Positions 10,318 through 22,194 of a stretch of DNA of 64,000 nucleotides are shown here, piece after piece. The stretch lies in NCBI RefSeq assembly GCF_910592395.1, contig NC_088319.1, positions 4,218,001 through 4,282,000 on the forward strand, given 5' to 3'. A program made the translations under genes and the position numbers. Numbering within the stretch: position 1 is the stretch's first letter; each line of letters starts with the position of its first letter. This DNA comes from Lineus longissimus (taxonomy: Eukaryota; Nemertea; Pilidiophora; Heteronemertea; Lineidae). A model generated the notes under the pieces. That model searched no databases and was not told the origin of the DNA. It saw only the letters and a list, made by a program, of their open reading frames with translations.

Positions 10318-10325
10318 TATATAAA
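10318..10325 (+). promoter_or_regulatory. TATA box upstream of the pogo transposase
   Basis: TATATAAA lies 45 bp before the ATG at 10370. This is a sensible core promoter for the transposase if transcription starts about 25-30 bp downstream. Confidence 0.5.
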
Positions 10326-10369
10326 CCGATGCCAACTACCCTATCCTCAGACAGACTTCAATAATCGAC

Positions 10370-11607
10370 ATGGAACCTCAAGAACCATTGCCAAAACGTC
10401 GGAGGAGCTATTCCGTCCACGAGAAAATCGCCTATCTGAGAGACCTAGAGGCAGCCCTGCTGAATGGCACCGTCAACACCATGACAGAGTTTGCGGCAAA
10501 CTACAACATTCCAGTCGAAACTCTCCGAAAGTGGCATCTACAACACCTACAAAATCAAGAAGCAGACGGCAGAGGCAGCGACAGAACTGTGAAAGAGCGA
10601 CTGGTTGGTCTCTGGCCATTGGTTGAAGATCGTATTGATGAATGGTTCCTGCAAGTTCGAGAGCGCCGCCTTCCTCTTGCTATCCAGGACATACAAGAGA
10701 AAGCCATGACGATATTTGATGAATGGTGGAATGAGACACCAGAGAACCGGAGACAGGCCATAGTCCAAGCAAGACCCGTGTACCATGATTTCCATGCATC
10801 CGTTGGCTGGGTAGAAGGTTTTATGAAGCGGAAGAGGATCACCTTGCGAAAGACTAACAAGAACACCACGACGTTGCCTGCTGATGCTGCAGCCCGAGTT
10901 GAAGTCTTCCGAAATGATGCAACTGGTACCATCGACCGTTTCAACATCCAGATGAGAGTCGTGTTCAATATGGACCAGACGTTTCTTCTTTTTGAGATCC
11001 GACCGATGTACACTGCAAATACCAAGGGAGCCCAGTCCATCGACGTCCGAACATCAAGGTCCAACACCAAACTGGGGTGTACAGTCACGCTTTGCATCAC
11101 AGCAACTGGCGGAAAATTAGATGCCCACGTTACGTTCCCAAGAAGAGGCTTTGTCCGTCAGCTGAATGCCTTACTGCAAGAAGACTTGCCTGCCAACGTC
11201 AAGGTGACCTCCTCTGCGACGGGATGGATGAAGGAGGAAACTGTTCTTCACTGGCTCGATGAAGTTTTCGAACCGCACGTCACTGAGCAGCAGCCCGACC
11301 AGTTTCTTCTCCTTGCAGACCGATACCGTGTCCATCAAACGGAAGGCTTTGGCATGAGAGTGACTGAGATGGCTGGCATTCTTCAATTCATTCCTGCGAT
11401 AGGATAGGACTAAGAGACGTTGTGAACATTGTAAGCCAAGCCTAGAAGCTGTAGATCAGCAGGTTATCGTAAACGGATTTGAGGCTGCATTCCGCCCTGC
11501 ACCCATCGACGCTGGGCCCCTGAATGCTTTGGACGAGGAGGAGGACGAACAGGAGCCAGGACTTGAATTGGTGGACATTGCTGAACACGAAATTGACATT
11601 GAGTGAT
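10370..11607 (+). pseudogene. pogo/Tigger-like transposase (CENP-B/psq HTH + DDE), C-terminal internal deletion
   Basis: The first ORF (10370-11407, 345 aa) has a basic start, a psq-type helix-turn-helix at about residues 8-58, a CENP-B/Tc5-type second HTH at about 70-165 (WVEGFMKRKR), and the start of a DDE_1 nuclease. Asp202 (in NMDQT) is the first catalytic Asp, and Asp317 (in LLLADRYRVH) fits the second. The frame stops where the family continues towards the QPLD region holding the third acid. In a different frame, 11403-11607 is open, ends in TGA and encodes the Glu/Asp-rich tail (DEEEDEQEP, then EIDIE) typical of these transposases. The segment between, including the third catalytic acid, is missing, so cleavage activity is unlikely. 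The DNA-binding half is intact and could still bind the TIRs. Confidence 0.85.
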
Positions 11608-11658
11608 TGACTAAGCCTAAGAACTTGAAATGTGTCCGTATCACGAGCGAATCCGTAA

Positions 11659-12190
11659 GGCCTAAACAAAAAAAATGCTGTGTTTCGGGTCGCACGACCG
11701 ACCCTACCGAAAAGCCCCGACCCTAGATTTAAAAAAAAAATAAATAAAAAAATAATGGAATTTTAAGATTGTATTTTATACTGCCATAAAATAGTTATTG
11801 TGTAGTAGTATTTCATGCAATTATGGCAAATAATGCTAAACTGCTATATTTAAAGTATTTTATCTTAATCTCTTTCTCAAAAATTGGCGTTACGCATCAT
11901 TTTAAGCCCAAATTAAGACTTACAGGTGAGCCCAAATTAGGGTAGAAAATTAGAAGGTGTATCCCAAAAGATGTAATTGAAAGGCCTGATTATAAGCAGG
12001 TAGGATATGCGTAGGCTTCGAAATTCACGACGGCAAATGCGTCGAGCAACAAACAGTACTTTTGAGTGTGAATTTCAATCATAAAGTATATTGAGGAAAA
12101 AAATAAAATAAAATAAAATAATCTTCCGACCGTCCTACCCTAAAATTTATTTTTGAGGTGACCCGAAACACAGCATTTTTTGTTTAAGCC
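11659..12190. mobile_element. Miniature element with TAA target duplication (PIF/Harbinger-like)
   Basis: Inverted ends of about 32 bp (11659-11691 and 12160-12190) begin GGCCTAAAC and GGCTTAAAC and are flanked by TAA at 11656-11658 and 12191-12193. A 3-bp TWA duplication is the hallmark of PIF/Harbinger. The AT-rich 530-bp interior has no ORF. It is nested in the pogo element. Confidence 0.75.
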
Positions 12191-12198
12191 TAAGCTAT

Positions 12199-12275
12199 TA
12201 GGGAGGTTTCGCAAATTCGAAGTAGAAATTCGTAGTTCGTACTTCGTAGTCCGTCGAATTTGCGAAACCTCCCTA
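12199..12275. repeat. Perfect 22-bp palindrome arms (small foldback element)
   Basis: 12199-12220 and 12254-12275 are exact reverse complements, and the 33-nt loop is itself partly self-complementary. It lies a few bases from the end of the preceding miniature element. Confidence 0.8.
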
Positions 12276-12826
12276 TTGTCAGTGCTGTGATTAAATTCTG
12301 AACTAAAACGCATTGTGTTAGTGGTTATAATACATTGAGCGTTGAAATGAAAACGATTGTTTTTTTAATCTTCCTGTAAAATCAATACGGACAGAAGCAT
12401 TGAACCGTATTTCCATACGGCTACATGTACATGTACATGGTGGTTTCGAAGATTTTCTCACAAGCATAAGAGTTTGGCAATTTGCTTTGGGCATTTTTTC
12501 TGAACCACCCCGTAGCCCAATACCACATGGACTGATTAGAAATGGATCCACCACACAATACAGGATAGTGTCTCGTGGATAGGTCACCATGATCAGTTTC
12601 AAGTCATCGTATTAAAATAAAAATTATCCGCCACTGTCAATCAACTTGCCACCACCATCGACAACCGACAAATGCCAGCCAATCCACAAAGGCCCTGCTC
12701 AGTCCATTGTGTATTGGGGCCGGTTATGCCAAGAGTTAATGAACCTGTCGGACCGGGCTTAGAGAGAAGTAACTAGAGTATCTATTTTGAGTTCTAAGCT
12801 CGGGTTCCTGTATCTACTTCGGCGAT

Positions 12827-13690
12827 ACTTGACCGGTAAGTAAATTGATCGCTCCTGGGGACCTTCAGAGTGTCTCCACTTATACCAGTGATTCATGCCG
12901 TTTATCAATCAATACTTGTCGGATGAGTAAGTTGCTCGCTCCTGGGGACCTTAAGTAAGTCTCCACTAAAAGAATGTGAGTAATAAATGCCGTTAATCAA
13001 TCAATACAGGACCGATAAGTAGGTTAATCCCTCCTGGGGACCTTCAGAGTGTCTCCCCTAAAATGCGACTGATTAATGCCGTGACATAATCAATACTTGT
13101 CGGATGAGTGAGTTGATCGCTCCTGGGGACCTTAAGTGAGTCTCCACTAAAAGAATGTGAGTAATAAATGCCGTTAATTAATCAATACTGAACTGATAAG
13201 AAAGCTGATCGCTCCTGGGGACCTTCAGAGTGTCTCCATTTAAATACCAGTGATACATGCCGTTTATCAATCAATACTGGTCGGATGAGTAAGTTGATCG
13301 CTCCTGGGGACCTTCAGAGTGTCTAACTAAAATGCGAATAATAAATGCCGTTAATCAATCATTACAGAACCGATAAGTAAGTTGATCGCTACTGAGGACA
13401 TTTAGTAAGTCTCCTCGAATATATTAGTGATTAATGCCCTTAATCAATCAATAGTGGTCGGATAAGTAGGGGACCTTCAAGGTGTAACCTACAGAATATC
13501 AGTAATCATTGCCATTAATCGATCAATACCATTGATACAAACAAGTTGATCACTGCTGGGGTCTTCACGGTGTCACCTACAGAATATCAGTAATCATTGC
13601 CATTAATCGATCAATACCATTGATACAAACAAGTTGATCACTGCTGGGGTCTTCACGGTGTCACCTACAGAATATCAATAAGTACTAGCA
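12827..13690. repeat. ~90-bp tandem array (about 10 units)
   Basis: Units carry the core CTCCTGGGGACCTT followed by a GTGTCTCC-like motif and ATGCCGTTAATCAATCAATA. The core recurs near 12853, 12940, 13031, 13120, 13213, 13301, 13390, 13466, 13553 and 13651. The last two units are nearly identical to each other and differ from the rest. The array starts about 45 bp outside the pogo right TIR. Confidence 0.85.
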
Positions 13691-15320
13691 TTATACCCGT
13701 GACGCAGGCAGGTTCAAATGGGCTATATCTTGATCATGAATAGATTGAATTGCGATGAAAATCTAATGCAATATCAAAGGGGATATATCGAAGAGACAAA
13801 TTAAACAAACCATTAATGTCCACAGACTCGGACCAAGCTGTGGCGTGATGTATGAGTGCATAACAAAGTTTATCAATTGGTCCGATAGAGATGATGAGGC
13901 AATGTCAATATGCCTCGTTCCTTAGTCAGCAATATGCCCCTTTTTTCATACAGAGAAGAAGAAGGAGAACTCAGATAGGCCTTCACATGTCGGCTTCCAA
14001 ATGGCTCGAACCAATTGTTCTATCACTACTGTAACTTTAAAATGCGTGCTCCTACATGTAGCAATGTCTCGGGCAAGGCACTTAGTCGACAGGCAAGCTA
14101 AAAGTTCAGCAGCATGAGCAGCTCTTTGATAGAGCCATGTCAGGTTCAGCGCGCCTCTTCAGATACATCAAGTATTGAAAGCTGTGGTGAGCACATAAAC
14201 AGACCATGGTCACCTTAACTTGAAAATCCCTTCATAATCAAGGGCTAGCTCTGACTAAAACAGCACCCATAAACAATAGACCACCTATTTGACCCCAGCT
14301 CCTGACTGCGGGAAAACCCAAGTCCAGCAACCAAAAGTACCAAAAATACATTTTTGTTTACATTTGAACTGCACACATGTGTTTGTTTACAATTTCATTT
14401 CCCGCGAAATCTCAAAAATCAGGTGACCTGCAATCGTGGATTGAAATTAACATTAAACTGGGTTCAAGCAGGTCAGCAGGTATACCGGCTGTTCCAATCA
14501 TCCCCTACAGCCAGCTGTTCAAAAGGTAATGTTATTCACCCCACAGGGAGTACAGGTAATTGATTAAGCCCCTGCATAACTTAACAGCAATGGTGGTAAG
14601 GAGAATAGACAGTGTCCGATTAAAAAGCCCTCATTACTGCTCCGCTGAAGTAAATTTTTGAACAAAACCAAGACGTTGCATCAGGGCAAGGTGTCACCAC
14701 CATTCATGCAAAATTTCAAGGCGATCCAACACCTCTAAGTGTGAGTTTATTCGTCCCCCTTCCAGTATTATTATATAGATTGCCTTTAATCGCTGCTGCT
14801 GCCACCTGTCGTAAAAGTATGACGTTGCGCGGCGCGACACGATCGCCCTTTGACGGAGGAATTTGAGTCATCATGTGACGTCAGTGAAGAACCTCTATAG
14901 AATGCTGCATTGTCTGTTTTTTATAGGAAATGTAAGTATATCCTCCCCCCCCCCCCCCCTGTTAATGTGCATTCTGGGATTGAGTATCAATCTGTTATAT
15001 TCAGTTTTATTGCATGATATGCTGCTTTAAAAGTTGTTGTTTGATGTAGAAGTAATATACTGTTAAAATGCTGTCTCAGTATCACAAATGGAACTTTCTC
15101 ACCGTTTCTACCTGGATAGTAGGCTGTCGTGTTATACTGATATGCTCGAGGAATATCGCTCGATTCGTTTGCTCGGTTGTGTATTCGACAGTAGATGCCA
15201 GCGCCGATCGCAAAGAGCGTGAAGACAAGACGGTCGCTCTCAAAGGCACACCCTGTCGTCAGATCGTCAGGTATTATAGCGCAGAACGGAGGTCGTGGGA
15301 AAACGAGGACGAAATCGGTT
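13691..15320. other. No gene seen; poly-C run at 14945-14959
   Basis: Unique-looking non-coding DNA. A run of 15 C residues lies at 14945-14959. A 138-codon minus-strand ORF (14987-15403) has no recognisable motif and overlaps a tRNA-like repeat, so I do not call it. Confidence 0.4.
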
Positions 15321-15406
15321 GGTGAGCGCGGTGGCACAGTGTCAGTGCCTGGAAGAGCGTTAGACTCATGATTAGAAGGTCGAAGGTTCGCGGGCCCGAC
15401 CACTCT
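15321..15406 (+). mobile_element. Possible tRNA-derived SINE head
   Basis: The sequence resembles a degenerate tRNA: an A-box-like GCGGTGGCACAGTG, an anticodon-region stretch, and a B-box-like GGTTCGCGGGCC around 15385. The B box departs from consensus. No tail or target duplication was identified. Confidence 0.4.
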
Positions 15407-17999
15407 TTAGATGATCCTTTAATGTCTTCATTCAGTTGAACAGCTCCTTTATCCACCGTGTTACTTTGTACAAGCGTTCGGGCACGATATTTTCTGTATT
15501 CACAGGTCCCGCAGGAACATCATTAACGACCTGGTATCAGAACGCGATAGAATTTTTGCTTTGTCTTGCTATCGATGGAGTACATTTAAAGAGTAAGTAG
15601 AAAGCCTTTAAAATCGTTTGAAATACAGTTAACCCGTGGGATATTAACTCGACATATCACAACTGACCGAATTTCCGTGCCGAAATATTGCCACATGACC
15701 TATATCGGGAATTTGAATCGGCCGTTCAAGGGGCAAATATCTTGTCGCCAAAAACAGACGTCGGCCATGTAAAATCCAAAATAGACGTCCTCGTGTCGCC
15801 GACGGGTCGGGTACTTGCAAAATTTACGCAGGTCACGCACCTGTATTAAACCAATAAGCACGCGGTTGTATGAATAAAGTTCAGATTGAGATCAATGCGG
15901 GGTCTCACCATACCAGTTGAATGGTATTTTCCATTTAAGACGTAATTTTTCTTTAAATTGAGAATATAAGGTGTGTTTAAAAAAATTATGAAGTTTTAGT
16001 CCAATTGGCTTACTTATGTGGTTTTGAGGCTCCAGTAAACACGTCGTGATAAGAATGCTGACTCGCGGGTTAAAAGCCGTCTAATCACCCCCTAATTTCA
16101 GACCCCCCAAACCCTGAAATTATCATGCATAACGTACAACGAAAATTTCGTGGTTTGACAGGCTAGGATAGGCCAATTTGGCTTTGAAAGCGTTCCTCCC
16201 GGATAACGTCTCGGAAAAAGTTATGAGCATGTAGAAAGTACGGTTTTAAAGGGAAAACGGTAAACAACTTTATTACAGGTACGTAGCACGCAACTCGGCG
16301 CAGTAGAGGTCGATATATGACGTAACATACAATTCTGTGACGTCATACGATGTAAATGGCGGCCTCCACGGACCAGTGCGTTTGGGAGGGAATGGCTAGC
16401 CAAATGTAAATTGGCCTCGAAAATTCATATACGACCTGATTTCCGCTCAGAAGTTTCTGGTCCATTTTACTTAATATTATCAGTGCAGTGCCCCAGTAAG
16501 CGCGCATCGCCTTTAGGTTGGGGGAAACCCCCCAAACCCCCTGGTTGGGAACCTGCTATAGTTCCTTCCGCCAATTTTTTGTTTTAATAGACAGTTTTCT
16601 CCGTGTATCGCAATAGCAGTAACTCAACTCCATCATCATAATAGCCGGCAAAGAAATGGAAAATGCCCCCCCCCCCCCCCGAAAGGTGTCCAGGCTATCG
16701 TAGCCTGGGACTCTGGCAGATTCTAATGTAACTTGTGCAAGCTCTATTGAACTCGCGCAACTGTCGCCATGGAGAGCCCCCCCCCCCCCCCCACCCCGTC
16801 CTTCTGACATGTTTTAGCCAGTGCATTGGGGGGAGGCCCCTCAAACCCCCTATTGGCCTTTCAATAAGTCCTTCCGAGCTGCTTACCATGGGGCGCTCGA
16901 GTGGAACCCCCAAACCTTCATGATGGTGCAGTCCTTTGTCACGTTTAACCCAGAGCGAGCAAGAGGTACTCTTTTGATGGTACCCTAACTGCAACCCTCA
17001 ACCATCATTACCCTTCCTTTTCACTGGCATGATATTGGCAAGACTCCTAAGAGGTCGTACTGGTGGCTTCCTTGAGACAATTGCTTGTGGTCGTACCTGG
17101 GCAACCAATTCAAGGGGTCAGGGATCTAGGGATCAGGTTTTTCCCCCACCAACATGTTGCCGAATGGTTAATGCATAAAAAATTGGTTGGAAAGGGTTTT
17201 TGCTGGCCAAGAGACTTGAAGACACTTGACTCTTGAGGAACACCAGACTGATGAACAAAGAACCTGAGGAACATAGAATCCTCTTCATACCTGGGAGCAT
17301 AAAAAGCCTGCCAGCGAATATTGATTATTCTTTAGAAAAAAACAGAAGATCTGCAAAACCAATGGTACCCCATAAAAACATACATTCCTCCTTGAGGTGT
17401 CTTCGGATCCCACCACGGCCCATGTGGAATTCGTTCAAAAGGTTTATTGAAATCTCAAAATAATTTTTTTTTCTCGAAACGCCTGCTTTTGCTTCATTAA
17501 TTCGGGATTATATCCATTTTAAGAATCTTTTGGATATTATTACTAAAGTTTCAAAAATCAAAACATATATGTCGGGGGGGGGGGGGGTAAACCCCCCGAA
17601 CCCCCCCCCCTGAAATTGAAGTTTGATTAAAAAACAGTGTGAATATTCATGTGGTTCTCTCTCGGAGCTCAGAATAGTCAAGTTGCTTTATTCGCGCGTT
17701 TATCTCTTCTGGCGGCCATTTTAAGTCAAATTTAAGCCATTTGAAACGAATCCATGGACTTGAGAAACATTGTTTACATTGGATACGTCGTATGCACGTT
17801 AACCATAGTAGCGCTTCGCAGAAAAGCTTCGGCTTTTCTGCTGCGCGCTTATTACTCATTCTACTTATTCTTTAACAATAAGTAATTGTTTAGTAATAAC
17901 TGTTGTTAATTTGCTATATCACGGAAACCAGTCAGCAAAGTAAGACAGGCCACCAGGATATATGTTTGTGACATTCAGTTGAAGATAACAGGCAGAAAA
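15407..17999. other. No gene seen; several long G/C homopolymers
   Basis: C runs lie at 16666-16680 and 16777-16792. At 17574-17610 a 14-nt G run is followed within a few bases by C runs, which could fold back or form a G-quadruplex. The ORFs are short and overlap the homopolymers. Confidence 0.5.
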
Positions 18000-20113
18000 A
18001 TGGTAATGTTTGTGATGTGCCTTGCCTCGGCGGTGTTGATTGTGTCAGGTGAGAATTGACATCATAAAACGATCGGCGCTCAACTTGAGATAATATATTC
18101 CACCTATTCTGTTTTCACTGACTTCACCACGGTCTCCTGTCAACGACAAAATAATTTTATTCTTACGCGAATTCGATCATGTATAATAATTTGTGGTAAT
18201 TACTTTTGCAGTTGTTCAGGCATGCCGACTTATCGGCGGTGAATATCAGTCCTAAAGTCTCCTCCTTTCACCGCCGGTAATCTGTCGGACGCACCATCAT
18301 AAACGGTTGACCAGGCAAATTGCTCGACACAAAGTAGTTGAATGACGGCCTGAATTGATAGTGCAAACCACCGGATTAGTTTACACTTCTTCTATACAAC
18401 ATGCACTGTACATTTGGGTCAGGTCAGCATCCCTTGAACCGTTACTCATTGTACATCTGGTCTTCAATTATGATGGCTTTCAGTAAGTGTCTCGTGCGAC
18501 AACCACGAGTGAATGTAATGTTAGTGTTGTCGCGACATAGGACGCGTGGGAAAGGAATGCAGGGAGACTACCGATAAAGTACCAGCCCTTCTGACGGCTG
18601 ATCAGGGGCAGTTATCGGCAGTGAAGGATGTACATGTACATAGTTGAGTGATATCAAGAAATACTATTCTTGTAAAATTCAATAACCATTTTTTACTCAG
18701 TTCTTTATAACACAGCTTTTACACCGCCGCCGGCTGCTATCTGGATGATGAATGCAGACACATGGGCCGAAGATCAATCTGGTTTCGGAAATAATGCAAT
18801 AGAGTATGACGTCACGTCCGCATCTGGACCAACGGGTGAAAAGGACACAGCGTTTAAATTTCACGGACGAGCTACGTCCTACCTGAGTGTCAAGGGTTCG
18901 AATTCTCTTGATGTCTGTGCCGACGGATCATTTTCATTCACTGCATTTGTGAAACTACAGAAAAACACTGCTGCCATAATGGAGTATACGGAAGGTGAAG
19001 TATTTGGCTTGCATGTGTGGTTTTATCCATCGAATAACCTATATATCAACATGGTGGAGCAGTTATCGATATTCGGGACTAACAGATACACGTTTAGTGA
19101 TCTTATGATACCTCTCAACACATGGAGTTTCATTGGTGTTTCTTACGACATGGCTGCCTCCAAGCTTATTGGGCAAGTTGGTGCGAAGACGGGAGAGAAC
19201 ACCACGGGCTTCATCAAACCGAACACCAATAAATCTCAAATCATACTCGGCAAACGCTTGACGCAGACCGATAGTTTCTTCCTTGGGGAGATGAGCTGCG
19301 TTATGATGTTCAATGTCGGGCTATCTGTAGATGACATGAACAGAGCTAGGAAGCACTGCCTAAAGCGCGCAAACCCATACGGTAAAGTCGGAGATTACTG
19401 ACTTTTGTTAGTTATCTAAGGCTCACAGAGACCTGAACTGCACTGCAATTGAAGTTGCTTTTTGCCAGAAGGTGGTCAGATGGCATTTTTTGTGAATATT
19501 GACAACGGCACTGGTGTGAATACTATCAACTAAGTAACCTTTGCGCGAGGGGTTTGCAGATCTCTGGCTAGAATGGCCAAGAGTCGCGTGACATGTAGAC
19601 GATTGGAAGAAAGGTTTCTGGATCAGGCTCAAGGAGGCCAAATTGTAGGGGAAGGTTGTGGCTAGAGTTGGGGTGATGGTTAGGTCAGGCTGTTTTAGAT
19701 ATTGTCAAGAATCATTCAATATTCCCCCACAGGGCACATTGGACCATTTCGATTTAAAGACACTTGAACCCACTCGGCACATAGAACTCGGGATGCATTA
19801 GAACCCACTCGGTGAGAACGTATAAATGCATTGGCCGTGTACCAATCGATATTTCCTTATTCCAGAATCGAGATTCAGGCAGTTTGCCGATGGTGATATC
19901 CCAACCGACAAGCGCCTTCAACAGTTCAATGTTGGAAGCAGGGCGACATGTGCCATGCAGTGTCAGACTGACGATGAGTGCATGTCTATATCGTACCGAA
20001 CATCTGATAGGACCTGCGTTCTCTCTAACATGTCTAACGTCGACTTCTCATCAGAGAGCGTCCAAACATTGCTAGGAAGTGGTGTGACCATATATACCAT
20101 CGTTAGGAATTGA
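18000..20113 (+). CDS. Predicted secreted LamG-like plus PAN/apple domain protein
   Basis: Three exons with matching phases: 18000-18048, 18701-19381 and 19866-20113, giving about 325 aa. Exon 1 encodes a hydrophobic signal peptide (MVMFVMCLASAVLIVS). Exon 2 encodes a concanavalin-A-like/LamG_3 fold at about residues 35-240: a beta-rich pattern with FSFTAFVKL, LNTWSFIGVSYD and a FFLGEMSCVMMFN end. Exon 3 encodes a PAN/apple-type module with CX3CX5CX11C. Exon junctions are GTGAGA/AG and GTAAAG/CAG, both in phase 1. A second acceptor at 18715 would shorten the protein by five residues in frame. If intron 2 is retained, exon 2 reads on to TGA at 19399-19401 and gives a LamG-only form. By family, a carbohydrate- or protein-binding extracellular role is likely; the ligand is unknown. 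Exon joining is inferred from phase and consensus. Confidence 0.75.
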
Positions 20114-20624
20114 AGAGCTACTTGGGAGAGTACGGCGATCTGCTGAACACAGGTTAGAAGGAAACAAGCTGTCAATCAGATCGTCTTGACGCCAGGAACT
20201 CGATTGCCGCTTGTGGTGGCTAACAGTGAAGCTAGGAAAACCCATGCGGGATTCGGGTGAAACTTTCTGACCCGATGCAGAGCAGCTGCTCACTGCGCTG
20301 TGATGTTTTAATATAGTTCTTCAATGTTTCAAACCAATGTAAAGGAACGCTTCGCTTAACTCAGTACAGTTTATTTAATTAAAGTAAATATTTTAGCCTA
20401 GGAACCTTTGGGCTGTAAACTTTATGTAACACAAGGTAAATACTTTCTGGAGTGTCAGATTCTTGGTATTCATCCTTCTCATGACAACGCAAACTAACAC
20501 CAGTAAAGTGTTTTCCATATCGTTCTGGACAAAGGTACTTAGTTGAACTCAGGAATGTGACCAGACCACATTTCCCAAGAGATAGTGGTATTGCACAACA
20601 TTAGATCATGCTTAGGAAGGGCCT
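20114..20624. other. 3' flank of the LamG-PAN gene; nothing further seen
   Basis: ATTAAA near 20378-20383 could be its polyadenylation signal. No other feature is recognised. Confidence 0.35.
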
Positions 20625-21266
20625 AATGCCCGCCGTTCACGATCAAATTTTTTGGTCAAATCTGTTGGTCAATCTTTTGTGTCAAATTTTCTAGTTCAGC
20701 CGCCCGTCGTGCACGATAGATTTATTTCATCAAATCTTTTCCAATATGGCTCCCGTGCAGTCAAGACTGATTGCGGCAGCTGCTGCATGTGCAGCCATAA
20801 CTGCAATTGTTGCGAGCCCTACACTCTTCGATCAACACATCTACAGCATTTTGTGTCCAAACCATCTTGACGCAAGGGCCCAACGCGCCGCGTAGCGGCA
20901 AAAAAGCGAAGCTGGCGAAACATTTATAACGGGTCACCGTCACTTATTATTGGACTTATAGCGCATTTACGGGGTTGCAACTATTTTGCTTTATAGTGTC
21001 ACCAGGAAAGAAAAGCATGCGACCTAACGCCGATCTATTTGTATAAAGTGATAATTGGAAGTCATATAGTAGGAAAAATCAATAAAATAATCATTCCATT
21101 TCGTCTTTTGAGGGCATTTTTGATTGTAAAAAATATATGTGTACGTCACCGTAGTCTCTGCAATGATAATTTTATCAGAGCAGTCTCGCGCAAGTAGAAT
21201 TTCTTTACCTATTAGTTCTTCACTTATTAGTCTCAACGTCTGGCGCAAAGCCAGACGTTTTCCAAT

Positions 21267-21401
21267 ACGATTTCACTACGATGTTTGACAAGAAGGAGCA
21301 GTGCGCGAGATATGCTAATGAGCAGACTTCCCTCGCTTGAGTTTCTGAAGAATGTTCCATATCGCGCTAAGCTCATCACTACTGATTATGACAGGCGTGC
21401 A
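21267..21401 (+). repeat. 135-bp direct repeat, copy A
   Basis: Matches 23227-23361 with a small number of substitutions. It could be a duplicated exon-like fragment: a short open stretch reading MFDKKEQCAR is shared, but copy B has a stop where copy A has Tyr. Function is not recognised. Confidence 0.85.
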
Positions 21402-22194
21402 ACGGTAGGTATCTCCTCCCCAACTTCCACCCTAATACGGTACAATAAGTTACCATTTGATGGGAATGGGACAATGCCCTCACTGTGTATGGAGTCATAG
21501 GGATAAGAAGACATTATTCATTAGTGTTGGTACAAGTGATTTTGCCCAAAAAGCATGCGCATTCAAAAAACAAAATATGCAAGGTATCACGTACATGACC
21601 ATGACGACGTGCAGAAAGTGCACTGGCCAGTGCATACCCTATGGCTATGTACTAGTAAACATGGTAAACATGAACAACATCATTATTCATCGGCAGTTCA
21701 TTTTACTCCGAGCTTTTCCTGAAACATATAGCCATGATGATTAGGCCTACCATGTACCATGACCAATAACAGCACCAGATCATGTAGATGTCAACAAGTT
21801 CACATGAACCGTATAATCCCGCATGGCGCATGTGGGGCATGCGTCTAAACCAAAGCCCCAAAATCACTTGTTTTGGTCCATTTCAGTTTCACTTGTGTTT
21901 CCCCCGTCTCCCAGTCCATAATACATTTACAGTTTACAATCCCCGATCATGGCCCAACAAAAGGTCATCGGTTGACTAAAGGAACAAAACTGTTCAATGT
22001 ATTTATAGTTGAATGCGATCAAACTACGTCTTTTCAATGGTGGATTGTAAATTTAACCCCATGGGCCTAGGGAAGGCACTATAACAATACTTTCGACACA
22101 GTTATTATCTCCGCTGCCTCCACCATGTTACACACAGTGCTCACTGCTGATTCTAAAATGCGCCACCTAGTCAAAACAGGACATATGTTCTTCT

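Larger units (their letters stand above)
9733..12782 (+). mobile_element. pogo/Tigger-type DNA transposon, internally deleted
   Basis: Perfect 31-bp terminal inverted repeats at 9733-9763 and 12752-12782 are each flanked by TA (9731-9732 and 12783-12784), the Tc1/mariner-pogo target duplication. The ~3.05-kb interior holds a transposase with N-terminal psq/CENP-B-type DNA-binding domains and a broken DDE domain, on the plus strand. A miniature TAA-flanked element (11659-12190) and a small palindrome (12199-12275) are inserted downstream of the ORF. Perfect TIRs suggest relatively recent movement, probably with transposase supplied in trans. Confidence 0.88.

Noticed and set aside
14987-15403. 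138-codon minus-strand ORF
   Set aside because: No motif, and it overlaps a tRNA-like repeat.
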